Origin: Hygrophila difformis
Lineage: Eukaryota; Streptophyta; Magnoliopsida; Lamiales; Acanthaceae
Direction of reading: 5' to 3'
NCBI GenBank assembly: GCA_030278955.1
Contig: JAOANR010000006.1
Span: 7,215,915-7,279,914 of the forward strand
DNA: 64,000 bases
Below, piece after piece: positions 47,264 through 56,776 of this stretch. The notes under the pieces were generated by a model that worked only from the letters and a program-made list of their open reading frames with translations, did no database searches and was not told the origin of the DNA. Made by a program: the position numbers and the translations under genes. Position 1 is the first letter of the stretch. Every line of letters begins with the position of its first letter.

Positions 47264-48013
47264 ACTTGCTGCGAGATGGGAATTCCGAAGAGGTTTAAAG
47301 GTTGAGTTCTTGGATCATTCATCAAATCAAAATGAAAACAGTTTATTAGTAAAGCGAAACCCGAAATTTATTGTCAAGAAAGAATATGTACTCTAGTGTA
47401 CTTGTGGTGCGAATTGAATTACGGGTGTTGTAAATTGCAATTCAATTGGGTTACGTACTTGCGGCCCATCACCCAATGCTGCAATGCATGGTCTTTCAAG
47501 AATCACTATCCTTCCAAATTCAGAACTAATTAATGGGGCTAAAAAAGTACTACAAAAATGATTTCTACACTAATGGAGGCTGGTTTGTCAATCAACAATT
47601 GCAAAAACATATTACGTCAACCTACTCCAAATCTAAGCTAATGAATTTGTAAGCATTTTTCTACTACTACTACTACTACTACTACTATCATCATCATCAT
47701 CATCATCGACATTATTATGAAGTATATTTTATGGGGGCCATTTCTTCGTAATTTTATTCCAATTTACAACATTTTAAAAATGGTGGTTATATATATGAAT
47801 GATTATTGAGCATACGCACAACAAAGTAACAACCCAGGTACCTTTTTATTTCGGTAGAAAATGAAAATTGCAATTTAGAAAGGTCTTATGTTTTAATACT
47901 ACTCTCTAAAATTAATTGATTTATATTTTTCTTTCTTTTTGCTGCTTGAATAATTAATTACATAAGACAGAAAATAAGTTAATAGTTTTGTGAAGTTTGG
48001 TTAATTAATAACT
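47264..48013. other. Spacer with (CTA)n(TCA)n repeat
   Basis: 3' flank of the DUF599 gene, then AT-rich spacer. A compound trinucleotide repeat, about nine CTA units followed by about seven TCA units, lies at 47661-47708. Nothing else is supported. Confidence 0.5.
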
Positions 48014-48540
48014 GTAATAACCAGGTTGTTAAAATAGCGATTCTGATTGTAGGATAGCACGATCCTACAATCCTAGCCATAAAAAAACGATACGGACCTC
48101 TTAGGATCGAGAAAATGTGTTAGGATCGGGATAGGGATCGCAGGATTGCTATGCGATCCGATCCTAACCTCTATGTTTTTTGTTTTTTTTTTTTTGAACA
48201 AAATTACTTATTGTTTCTTACCTCTTTATGGTTTTGATTATACTGTATTTTGTCAATTTTGTTTAATATAGTCTTTGCAATTTGAACCCAAAATAGTTAT
48301 TGTCAGTGCTAACTCCATTGTATCATGAATAAGCATGCTATTAACTATCAAATTTTCTTGTTCAAAATAGATCTAAAATAGATATGTCCAATTCTAACTA
48401 TCACCAGTTTAGTGAGATAATTACAAGCGCCTTAAGTTTAAAAAATATAAATAACAATTTCATAGATTTTAAGATCCTAATCTTATAAAGACAAAAACGA
48501 TCCTATATAGGATACCGATCTTAACAACCTTGGTAATAAC
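48014..48540. mobile_element. hAT-like MITE with perfect 8-bp duplication
   Basis: The element is 48022-48532 (511 bp). GTAATAAC flanks it exactly (48014-48021 and 48533-48540). Ends: CAGGTTGTTAAAATAGCGAT and inverted CAAGGTTGTTAAGATCGGTAT. Subterminal regions repeat the motif AGGATCG and its complement. Non-coding. An 8-bp duplication and CAGG end suggest hAT. Confidence 0.88.
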
Positions 48541-48949
48541 TAAGGGAGGTATAGAAGTACTGTGTTTCTTAACAAAGAGTAGTGGAATGGGGATGAGGTG
48601 GAGAGTAGATGGTGATAAAAGGCTGTCACCGGCTCAGAAGTCTGAATGCATGTTTTGCATTAGCCTACGGGTGAAGTATATGCATGGTGGGGTCCCAAAA
48701 GTGAACACGTACGTAGTATACTGGATGACGCCCTGGCCCTGCTCCGTTTTTTCTTTTCAGTAAGGTTTGTTGATGCTAATCTAACACAAAATTTAAGAAA
48801 AAGTAAAAGAAAAGCGATGAATGTAAAGAAAGACCGAAAGAAAGCAATAACAAAAGATAGAAATTGAAAAAAGTTAATAGTAATTGCAAGGGGCAGAGGG
48901 CAGAGGAGCGTGCAGTGTATTATTTCATCTTGCTTCTCTTTTAAATGCA

Positions 48950-49190
48950 TCTTTCTGTATTTCACATCGTCCAAGACACATTTTTTAAAGGTTAATAACT
49001 CAAGATTGTACCATAAATGAAAATTATAAAAATTTGATATTCTAAAACTATGTGATTAGAGGCGAATCTAACAATATCTCACTTGACTATATTTTTCTTA
49101 TATAACTATGTTAAAAAAATTAATCAAAGTTACTCAATGAATAGTAATTAATGTGCAAATGGATCATAATATTTGAGAGTTGAGCTAGTA
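48950..49190. mobile_element. MITE remnant, first family
   Basis: Follows the element at 39178 over most of its length (GTCCAAGACACATTTTT, GTGATTAGAGGCGAATCTAAC, AATCAAAGTTACTCAATGAATAG) but lacks the CTCCGT termini. Confidence 0.6.
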
Positions 49191-49381
49191 TTATTGTATT
49201 CCGAAATGGTCTCTGTTACCACTGTCAGTACTGGCATTTAACTTTTCTACCCGCCGCTTTGGTAGTGGTAAGTTTTCTACCTAAAATGACGAAAAACCCT
49301 TGGTCCGATGCTTGACTCGGATCCGGTCCAAATAATTGCACGGGCCAAGGCTTTAATTAATAAACATGATTAGAGTGATGG

Positions 49382-49570
49382 CTTGGTCCGGACTATTCAC
49401 ACTTGTCCGCACATTATTATACTCTTGGTCCGCACACTTAAATACACGGAACAAGTTAAGTTTAGGGTTTTTGGATGGCTTTGGTCCGACTATTCACTTT
49501 GTCCGCACATTAATATAGTCTTGGTCCGCACACTTAAATACATGGACAAGTTAGGGTTTAGGGTTTTGGA
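49382..49570 (+). repeat. Two tandem about 95-bp units with TTGGTCCG
   Basis: Each unit has TTGGTCCG.ACTATTCAC, TTGTCCGCACATTA.TATA.TC, TTGGTCCGCACACTTAAATACA and AAGTTAGGGTTTAGGGTTTTTGG-like parts. They form the left subterminal array of the 49239-53736 element. Confidence 0.8.
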
Positions 49571-49730
49571 ACCAAGTAAGGGTTTATTTTTTTTTTGTTA
49601 GTATTATTATTATTATTATTATTTTGTTTAATTTTTGTTATTATTATTATTATTATTATTACTATTACTCACTACTATTTGTATTATATTTTTATATTCT
49701 TTAAATTTTTAATTTGTATAAAATATTATT

Positions 49731-50275
49731 TTCTCTTTTTTTTTTTTCCCACAATTTTATTTTTTTCCCTTTTTTTTTTTTCTTTTTTTAGTTTTCTTTT
49801 GTTCTTTTTTTGGTTTTTTTAAGTTTTCTCTCTTTTTTTTTGTTTTTTGTTTTTTTTTTTTTTTTTTTTATTTTTCTTCTTGTTTTCTTTTGTTTTTTTT
49901 TTTTGTTTCCTTCCTTTATTTTTTTTCTTTTTTCCATTTTTCTCCTTTTTTTTTTTTCCTTTTTCTTTCTTATTTCCTTGTTTTGTCTTTTGTTTATTTT
50001 ATTTTTCTTTCCTCTCCTTTTTTTTCCTTCTCTTTCATTTTTTTCCTTTCCTTTCCTTTTCTTTTCATTTTTTTCTCTTTCTTTTCTTTTTTTTTTCATT
50101 TTCTGTTTTGTTTTTCTTTTTTCTTTTTTTCCCTTATTTTTTTTTTTATTTTCTTCATTTTCTTCTTGTTTATTTTTCTTTTCTTTATTTTTTTTTCTTT
50201 CATTTTCTTTTTTCCATTTTCTCTTCTTTTAATTTTCTCTATCTTTTCTTTTATTTTGTCCTTATTTTATTTAAC
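49731..50275 (+). repeat. Polypyrimidine (T-rich, C-poor) low-complexity tract
   Basis: About 545 bases almost devoid of A and G on the plus strand. The apparent poly-Phe/Leu and poly-Lys/Glu frames here are products of composition, not genes. Confidence 0.9.
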
Positions 50276-50654
50276 TTTTAATTTAGTAGTGTAATATTAT
50301 TGCCTTATAAATTGATTAGTATATTTGAATAAATTATATTACAAAATTATTATAATAATAATAAAAAATAAACACTTATTATTCCAATTTTTCTCCAACA
50401 TACGGATCCGCTATAATGCATTGTATTGCATAAAGCCCCATCATTTATGTATTTTTGGAGATGGAACATATATAAGAAGTCTTCTTCACAGCATATTCCA
50501 GCGAATAAATCTCTGTCCTAAATGCAATATAATGAAACTATAGTTGCCGAATCCTCATATTCCCCCAGATATTGACGAATGATATGAAAAATAAGATACA
50601 TTTAAAGAACCTGTTGTGGCAGCGCGCCTTCTGTTATAGGATGTCGAATCTTTT

Positions 50655-51006
50655 TATTCTCACGCAGTTGATGCTTCAAACTCTGCTTTATTCTGTTCGA
50701 AATTGCATTTCTTCTCCCTATGTTCGAAATGTTCAACCTGTACATGGTCGGTCTGGACAGGCCTGACTTTTGCTTGAAGAAAGGAGTAATATTTGGAATG
50801 TCACAATCACTACATGCACCATGTTGTGGGCGATCGTTCCTCAAAATGTGGACTTTAGCAATGTCGCCGACGCCAAAAATTGTATTCCCATGTGGTGAAA
50901 TTTACCCAATCTCCGAATCATTGTTGGAAATTCATATTCTCACGTATCCGATGCTTCAAAGATTGTGCTTCATTCTATTCCAATTTGCATTTCTTCTCCC
51001 GATGTA
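50655..51006 (+). repeat. Diverged direct repeat of about 75 bp
   Basis: TATTCTCACG..G.TGATGCTTCAAA...TTGCATTTCTTCTCCC occurs at about 50655-50725 and again at about 50935-51005. Parts also echo around 51440-51530. Origin unknown; possibly captured host sequence inside the large element. Confidence 0.6.
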
Positions 51007-52176
51007 GTGACCGTGCATCGAAATGTATTATTTTTACGTATACCTCACATTCCATTGCAATGAAATTACAGACTTTCAACAATAACCTGCAGGCAAACAT
51101 CCACAATTTATGAGTAAACAATATGAAAATAATAATAAGAATAAGACTTGAATAATAGTGTCATTACCTCATTCTATTATGAATTTTGCCCTTAGCAACT
51201 TCTCAATCAAGCTGTAGCTGATTGCCAAAAATGCTACTCCTTATGTTCCATGAGTATAATTTCACCATACAATGGTTAAACGGGTTTTTCCCGTTTAATG
51301 CGGCGGACCCACCCCGCTAATGCTTGTCCCTCCAACTGTGGTCATTCCAAACCTTCCACAGGGAAACTGCCGACTTTCATCTTTCCTCCATCTCACTCTG
51401 ATTGTTTGAGTCGTTTATAGGGTCTGCAAATTCGAAAACGTCACAATCATAACATTCACATTGATGCAGCGATTGTGCTCCTATATGTGGTATTCTTACA
51501 CATGCCTTCCATCCCCGAAAAGTGACGCCGACCTTCAACAATAACCTACCGTTAAACATTTATGATATATAAGAATGCCAACGGTGTGAATAATAGTTGC
51601 AATAATAATAACAATAATAAAAGTAATAAAAATAATAACAATAATAACAATAACGTCTTTTTTGATTTAAATGTAAATAGTTATTTAAATTTAACCTGAA
51701 GTTGTTTATGGCAGAAGACTGATTCTCGATGCTTTATCCACATCAATATGGGGCCCGATCTGTGGAACCACGTGTCGCGTACGGAAACCCCAACCTTCTT
51801 ATAGGAGATTGGTCATCAATAAGGGTACCACATTATTAACAATCTCTTTGAATTGGGCGATGCCAAAGGCTGCTGAGAAGCGCAACTTGGCGGTCGGTGT
51901 GGTGGAGCAGAGATATGATATTTGCTGATTACTCGCATTCCTCGCCAGTATAATTACTTTAGTAACCCTATAGGGGAAAAATTAATTTTACAAGTAATAT
52001 TAGTAAATGCAGTTTTATTAAGTATATATTTATAATAATACAAATATTATTAATAGTAATAGTAAGTGTATTAAGTATAATAATTTAAATAATATTATTA
52101 GTAAAATGATAAGTGTATCAATAAACGAACAATACCATCTGTAATAATGCTAAAAATAATAATAATATTAACAGTA

Positions 52177-52741
52177 ATAATAATTAGGGCTGGGGAAAGA
52201 TACCGAATATACCGCATACCACACATACCGTACCGAAAAATTACCGAGAATACCGAAATTTTCGGTATACCGTAATTTTCGGTATGGTATAATACTGTAC
52301 TGTAAGATTTCGGTACGGTAACGGTATAAAATTTTTTTGATACCGCGGTATACCGTTACCGTATCGAAATTCGGTATACACTGCGGTATCGGTATATTGG
52401 TATGTACCGATTGTTCGGTATGTCGGTATATACCGCGATACCGTTATATACCTTAATATCGGTATGCTGGTATGTAGCGAAAGTTCGGTATGTCGGTATA
52501 TACCGCAATACCGGTATGTCGGTATGTAGCAAATATTCGGTATGTCGGTATATACCGCGATACCGGTATGTCGGTATGTACCGAATATCCGGTATAGCGG
52601 TATATATCGAACTTACCGAAATATCAGTATGGCAACGGTATGAAAATATTTCAGTTTTCGGTACGGCAACGGTACGAAATTTTTCATACCGTAAAGTTCG
52701 GTACGGCGAAATTTGTACGGTGTACCGTACCGACCCACCCC

Positions 52742-52751
<10 letters not shown>
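52177..52751. mobile_element. hAT-like MITE rich in GGTAT/ATACC repeats
   Basis: Element 52185-52743 (559 bp), ends TAGGGCTGGG and inverted TAGGGGTGGG, flanked by ATAATAAT on both sides. The flank match is weak evidence, because the site is a TAA repeat. The inside is a chain of TTCGGTATGTCGGTATATACCGCGATACCGGTATG-like units (three copies of about 70 bp between 52400 and 52600), many of them self-complementary. Confidence 0.7.
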
Positions 52752-52779
<28 letters not shown>

Positions 52780-53330
52780 CCGAGGCGGAGAAGGGAACCT
52801 GCGCTTGACATAAACCGAAATTATTATAATTAAATTTATAATTTAATTATAAATTAAATTGTTAAATTATTTAATAGAATAAATTATAAATTATTATAAT
52901 TTAATTTATAATTTATTTATAAATTAAATTATTATGGTTTTGGAATAATAAATTAATTTATTATAATTTAATTATTATAGAATAAATTATTGTAATAAAT
53001 TAATAGAATAAATTAATAAATTATTATAATTTAAATTATTATAATAAATTAATAGAATAAATTAATAAATTAAATTATTATAATTTAATATATAATTTAA
53101 TTATAAATTAAAGTATTATGGTTTCGGAATAATAAATTAAATTATTATAGAATAAATTATTTTAATTTAATTTATAATTTATTATTATAGAAACCTGAAA
53201 TAGAAATTATAATATTTGAGATAGAAATATTTATTAATTATCCATAAGCCATAATTATTGTAAAAGTGCAAATATAAAAATTATTATAATAATAACATAT
53301 TGAAAGTTAATATTTCAAAAATAAATATAA
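52752..53330. other. A+T-only low-complexity sequence
   Basis: After a (TAA)n run, nearly every base to about 53300 is A or T, arranged as repeated TTATAATTTAATTTATAATTTA/AATTATTATAG words. It is part of the interior of the 49239-53736 element. Confidence 0.6.
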
Positions 53331-53416
53331 AAAAGGGAAAAAAAACGGACCAAGTGTTAAATTAGCGGGTAGGGAACGGACCAAGAATAAATGAAAGGAC
53401 CAAGTTTTAAATGAAT

Positions 53417-53580
53417 GGACCAAGCATTTGAAAATTTATGGAACCAAAAATAAATGGACCAAGGAGATAAAGGGGCGGACCAAGTGTAATGCACGGACCA
53501 AGCATTTGAAAATTTATGGAACAAAAAATAAAAGGAACAAGGAGATAAAGGGGCGGACCAAGTGTAATGCGCGGACCAAG
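53417..53580 (+). repeat. Two tandem 78-bp units with GGACCAAG
   Basis: GGACCAAGCATTTGAAAATTTATGGA..., AAGGAGATAAAGGGGCGGACCAAGTGTAATGC is present twice with period 78. It is the right subterminal array of the large element, mirror-oriented to the left array. Confidence 0.85.
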
Positions 53581-53639
53581 CATTCGGACCAAGCACACAG
53601 TCCTAATTAATACTATCATTTAGGATAATCCTGGATCAA

Positions 53640-53665
53640 TGCTTGGCCCGGATCCGGGCCAAGCA
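53640..53665. repeat. Perfect 26-bp palindrome
   Basis: Two 13-base arms (TGCTTGGCCCGGA and its complement) meet at a GGATCC centre with no mismatch. It lies within the right inverted end of the large element; the left end holds a degenerate version (about 49309-49333). Confidence 0.9.
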
Positions 53666-53957
53666 TCCGGACCAAGTGGCTTTCCGTCTTTTCGGATAAA
53701 AAACTAGCCTATATAAAGCGGCGGGCAAAAAAGTTACTGCAAATCTTTGACCGTCCGCAGTCATCATTCTCCCTATTGTATTTGAGCTGAAATTGACATG
53801 ACAAACAAGTACGATGAAGAAGGAAAGGTTAGAGGGCTATATATATATTGCCTAATTAAAGAGTAGGTCTACTAGCTAGTAGCAAAATCAGTCAGCACTT
53901 GCTCCTCATCAGCTGGCAAATTAAAGACCAACAAGTCAGAACTGAGAAGGAGAAGAA

Positions 53958-54457
53958 NNNNNNNNNNNNNNNNNNNNNNNNNNNNNNNNNNNNNNNNNNN
54001 NNNNNNNNNNNNNNNNNNNNNNNNNNNNNNNNNNNNNNNNNNNNNNNNNNNNNNNNNNNNNNNNNNNNNNNNNNNNNNNNNNNNNNNNNNNNNNNNNNNN
54101 NNNNNNNNNNNNNNNNNNNNNNNNNNNNNNNNNNNNNNNNNNNNNNNNNNNNNNNNNNNNNNNNNNNNNNNNNNNNNNNNNNNNNNNNNNNNNNNNNNNN
54201 NNNNNNNNNNNNNNNNNNNNNNNNNNNNNNNNNNNNNNNNNNNNNNNNNNNNNNNNNNNNNNNNNNNNNNNNNNNNNNNNNNNNNNNNNNNNNNNNNNNN
54301 NNNNNNNNNNNNNNNNNNNNNNNNNNNNNNNNNNNNNNNNNNNNNNNNNNNNNNNNNNNNNNNNNNNNNNNNNNNNNNNNNNNNNNNNNNNNNNNNNNNN
54401 NNNNNNNNNNNNNNNNNNNNNNNNNNNNNNNNNNNNNNNNNNNNNNNNNNNNNNNNN
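53958..54457. other. Assembly gap (500 N)
   Basis: Exactly 500 unknown bases, a conventional placeholder size. It lies between the large inverted-repeat element and the left end of the pararetrovirus, so the true left junction of the viral copy may be inside it. Confidence 0.99.
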
Positions 54458-54478
54458 ATAGGGGAAAGTAATAAAAAG

Positions 54479-54560
54479 GGCCATTACAACTTACAAGGAG
54501 TCTATTCCACTTTTAGGCCATTATAAGTTGAATTTCCAGAATTAGGCCATTACAAACACA
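54479..54560 (+). repeat. Leader arm, inverted partner of 62162-62237
   Basis: GGCCATTACAA, TAGGCCATTATAA and TAGGCCATTACAA occur at about 54479, 54515 and 54543. The reverse complement of this stretch aligns along its length with 62162-62237, including the TGGAAATT spacer. Confidence 0.8.
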
Positions 54561-54728
54561 TGTTGAATGAAATTAAGCCATAAGGACCAATTTGAAAATT
54601 AATTAATTCCCAACAACTTTTCCTTTCTTTCATTAAAACCCCAAGAAAGTTTGACTTTATTTACTTTAGTCCTTTGTCAATATACTTAAGTTTTCACTAT
54701 ATAAATGACACCCAATGCGCTTGAAAAT

Positions 54729-54741
54729 TGGTATCAGAGCC
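54729..54741 (+). other. Primer-binding site (initiator tRNA-Met), pararetrovirus
   Basis: TGGTATCAGAGCC, the primer site for minus-strand DNA synthesis that marks base 1 of caulimovirid genomes. It lies 168 bases before the first frame. Confidence 0.9.
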
Positions 54742-54908
54742 TAGGTTTTATTGAAGAACATATTAATTATATTATTTATAATATGTTATTTCTTAATGGA
54801 GAAGATTTAATTATTTAATGGATTCAATTAATTTGAAACCCACAAGTTATTTCCAAATTTTGGAAATAAAAAATAGAAAATTCCAAAGGAATTTCTTGAA
54901 CTTGTCCC

Positions 54909-55331
54909 ATGGACAAGATATTATCAAAATCAGTTTCTTTCCTAAAAATGAGAGGAACGGACTGGAAAGAAATTGATCCGGATAGCTCTAAGTTATCAAA
55001 AGGCTTAAGAGAAATCCAAAAGACGATTCAAGATTTTGGTAACCGGGTATTAATTATACCTGGGAAAATAGATAACTTGAATCAGACAACATATGAGATC
55101 TTGAAAGTATTTCAAGATCTAAAGAAAGAAATTTTGAATCTGAAATTTGACATTTCGGATATCAAGAAAAGGCAGAAGGATATTCCTGGATCTTCCAAGA
55201 ATAACCAAGCCAATATTAGAGATGCATTCGGACCAGTACAAGCTTTACATCAAAAGGGTAAAGCAACTATGGTTCCAAAGCAGAAATCACAAGAAGAGCT
55301 TATGATCGATCTCCTGAAAACAGTCGAATGA
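54909..55331 (+). CDS. Pararetrovirus ORF 1: small coiled-coil protein
   Basis: 140 residues, lysine-rich, with heptad-like hydrophobic spacing over about 35-90 (IQKTIQDFGNRV..., YEILKVFQDLKKEILNLKFDI). No catalytic or zinc motif. By position and predicted coiled coil it may be the virion-associated protein, but sequence resemblance is too weak to be sure. The stop overlaps the start of the next frame in ATGA, pointing to coupled translation. Confidence 0.7.
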   Translation: MDKILSKSVSFLKMRGTDWKEIDPDSSKLSKGLREIQKTIQDFGNRVLIIPGKIDNLNQTTYEILKVFQDLKKEILNLKFDISDIKKRQKDIPGSSKNNQANIRDAFGPVQALHQKGKATMVPKQKSQEELMIDLLKTVE

Positions 55332-56776
55332 GTGTTTCCAGGGCAGATCTATCAGATCTACAAGAATTAGCAGAATCATTTTCCCAACTTGGGATTATGG
55401 ATCTGGTTAATGTAAAACCCAATGAAGTCCTTCAATTGGGTTATGCGGAAGGATCAGGATCCAACGTGACCCACGATGGACCGCCTGATGTTCCAATGAG
55501 AGAAAGTACAGACTTCTACATGAACAGGTATCCTGAGGTGCATCTTAATGCAAGACGAAACCCAGGACGGAACCCAAGTAGAGCACCAGAATCCACACCG
55601 TGGGCCAAGACGATGTTACAACCATTAAATCCATATGGCATAACACTAAACCTCGACGTTATCGACTTCCGAAACATCGAAGACCTGATCGATGAATGGG
55701 TAGCTTCAATGAAGATTGCAGCAACCACCCTGGAACTCGATAAAGAAAACTTTGTCAGATTAATAGAGCTGAGTCTCGAAGGATCGGCAAAGCTGGGCTG
55801 GAAAAACTCCACGGCTGCTTTAAAGGAGCAAATACTCGAAGGAGAATCCAAAAGCACAATCTGCGAAAGGTTTGGCCTCTTATTCAAAACCCATTTTGTA
55901 GGAGATGGTTATTTTGAAGAACAGAGAACAGAAAAAATCAAAGTCTATACCCAAGCACTGTTGGGTATGGAGTTAAGAAGTATTTGCGCAGTAGACGAAT
56001 ATATCTACTGGTTTCGTAAATACTATTTTCGGAGTGAAATGACAGCTGAAGTAGCATGTCCCATGTTCTTTGCAAAGATCTGCAGCCCATGGAGAGAAAT
56101 ATTGATCCAATCGTACACAGTACCCCCTGGTACAGTGGACTCAATAGCTCGAAGAATGTCCTTCTTAAAGGATAAGCTCAGAGAATGGTGTCAACAGGCA
56201 GCAGCCCAAAAGAACATCAAGAGACTAAGAGGTAAAATAAAAAGAACTCCTCTTTGCTGTGAAAATAACGATTTTCCAACAATTATAGGAGAATCAGGAG
56301 AAAAGAGGAAAAAGAAGAAGAGTCGAGGCTCATACAGTAGGAGTTTCAGAAGACCTCCATTCCGAAGAAGAAGAGCATGGTGGTCCAAGAGCAAGGCCAG
56401 ATCATACAAAACTGGACAAAGAACGGGAACGACGAAGAGTTCATCCCAAGGTTCAACTAGCTCAGCAGCAAGGAGCACGGGGAGAACGACGTCCAAGAGA
56501 ACATTCAGACGAGCCCATACCCGAGCCAACGAAAGTTTCAAGGACTGCAACTGTTGGAAGTGTGGAGCCAGAGGTCATATCTCACCCGATTGCCCTCAAA
56601 ATCGTGAGGTACGAATGTACGAAGCCACGGAGGATATCGTGGAAGCAGTCTACCATGGAAAGCTGGTACCAGTCTATCAGTTTGAGGACATCCCCTCGGA
56701 TGAAAGCATCTACGAGGAAGAATTAAGAAGTGACTCGGACTCATATTCAGATGGATCTTCAACCGAGTCTGACTGA
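55328..56776 (+). CDS. Pararetrovirus coat protein
   Basis: 482 residues. A central capsid region (about 95-290), then a strongly basic segment (327-398: KKKKSRG, FRRPPFRRRRAWW), a CCHC zinc knuckle (C409, C412, H417, C422) and an acidic Asp/Ser/Glu tail (452-482). This is the layout of caulimovirid coat proteins: the knuckle binds the pregenomic RNA and acidic ends are trimmed or phosphorylated in known members. Frame open and overlapping both neighbours. Confidence 0.9.
   Translation: MSVSRADLSDLQELAESFSQLGIMDLVNVKPNEVLQLGYAEGSGSNVTHDGPPDVPMRESTDFYMNRYPEVHLNARRNPGRNPSRAPESTPWAKTMLQPLNPYGITLNLDVIDFRNIEDLIDEWVASMKIAATTLELDKENFVRLIELSLEGSAKLGWKNSTAALKEQILEGESKSTICERFGLLFKTHFVGDGYFEEQRTEKIKVYTQALLGMELRSICAVDEYIYWFRKYYFRSEMTAEVACPMFFAKICSPWREILIQSYTVPPGTVDSIARRMSFLKDKLREWCQQAAAQKNIKRLRGKIKRTPLCCENNDFPTIIGESGEKRKKKKSRGSYSRSFRRPPFRRRRAWWSKSKARSYKTGQRTGTTKSSSQGSTSSAARSTGRTTSKRTFRRAHTRANESFKDCNCWKCGARGHISPDCPQNREVRMYEATEDIVEAVYHGKLVPVYQFEDIPSDESIYEEELRSDSDSYSDGSSTESD

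Larger units (their letters stand above)
49239..53736. mobile_element. 4.5-kb non-coding element with long inverted ends
   Basis: The left end TAACTTTTCTACCCGCCGCTTT is mirrored at the right by TAACTTTTTTGCCCGCCGCTTT (inverted, ending 53736). Similarity continues inward for about 100 bases to the TTGGTCCG.ATGCTTG.C.CGGATCCGG block on both sides. Inside each end CTTGGTCC (left) or GGACCAAG (right, more than eight times) recurs in mirror orientation, an arrangement typical of transposase-binding arrays. No transposase frame is visible. The interior holds a polypyrimidine tract, degenerate repeats, a nested MITE and A+T-only stretches. No convincing target duplication was found at the borders I propose, so Mutator-like against CACTA-like origin is open. 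Confidence 0.65.

Noticed and set aside
49788..50294. Poly-Phe and poly-Lys frames on both strands
   Set aside because: They come from the polypyrimidine tract; there is no information content beyond composition.
52402..52833. Frames of about 145 codons on both strands in the GGTAT-rich MITE
   Set aside because: Repeat-derived; the tandem units keep all frames open by chance.
53357..53619. Repetitive LGPPLYLLGPFIF-like frames
   Set aside because: Translation of the 78-bp tandem units, not a gene.
53899..54484. Frames running through the N gap
   Set aside because: Unknown bases only; no evidence of coding.
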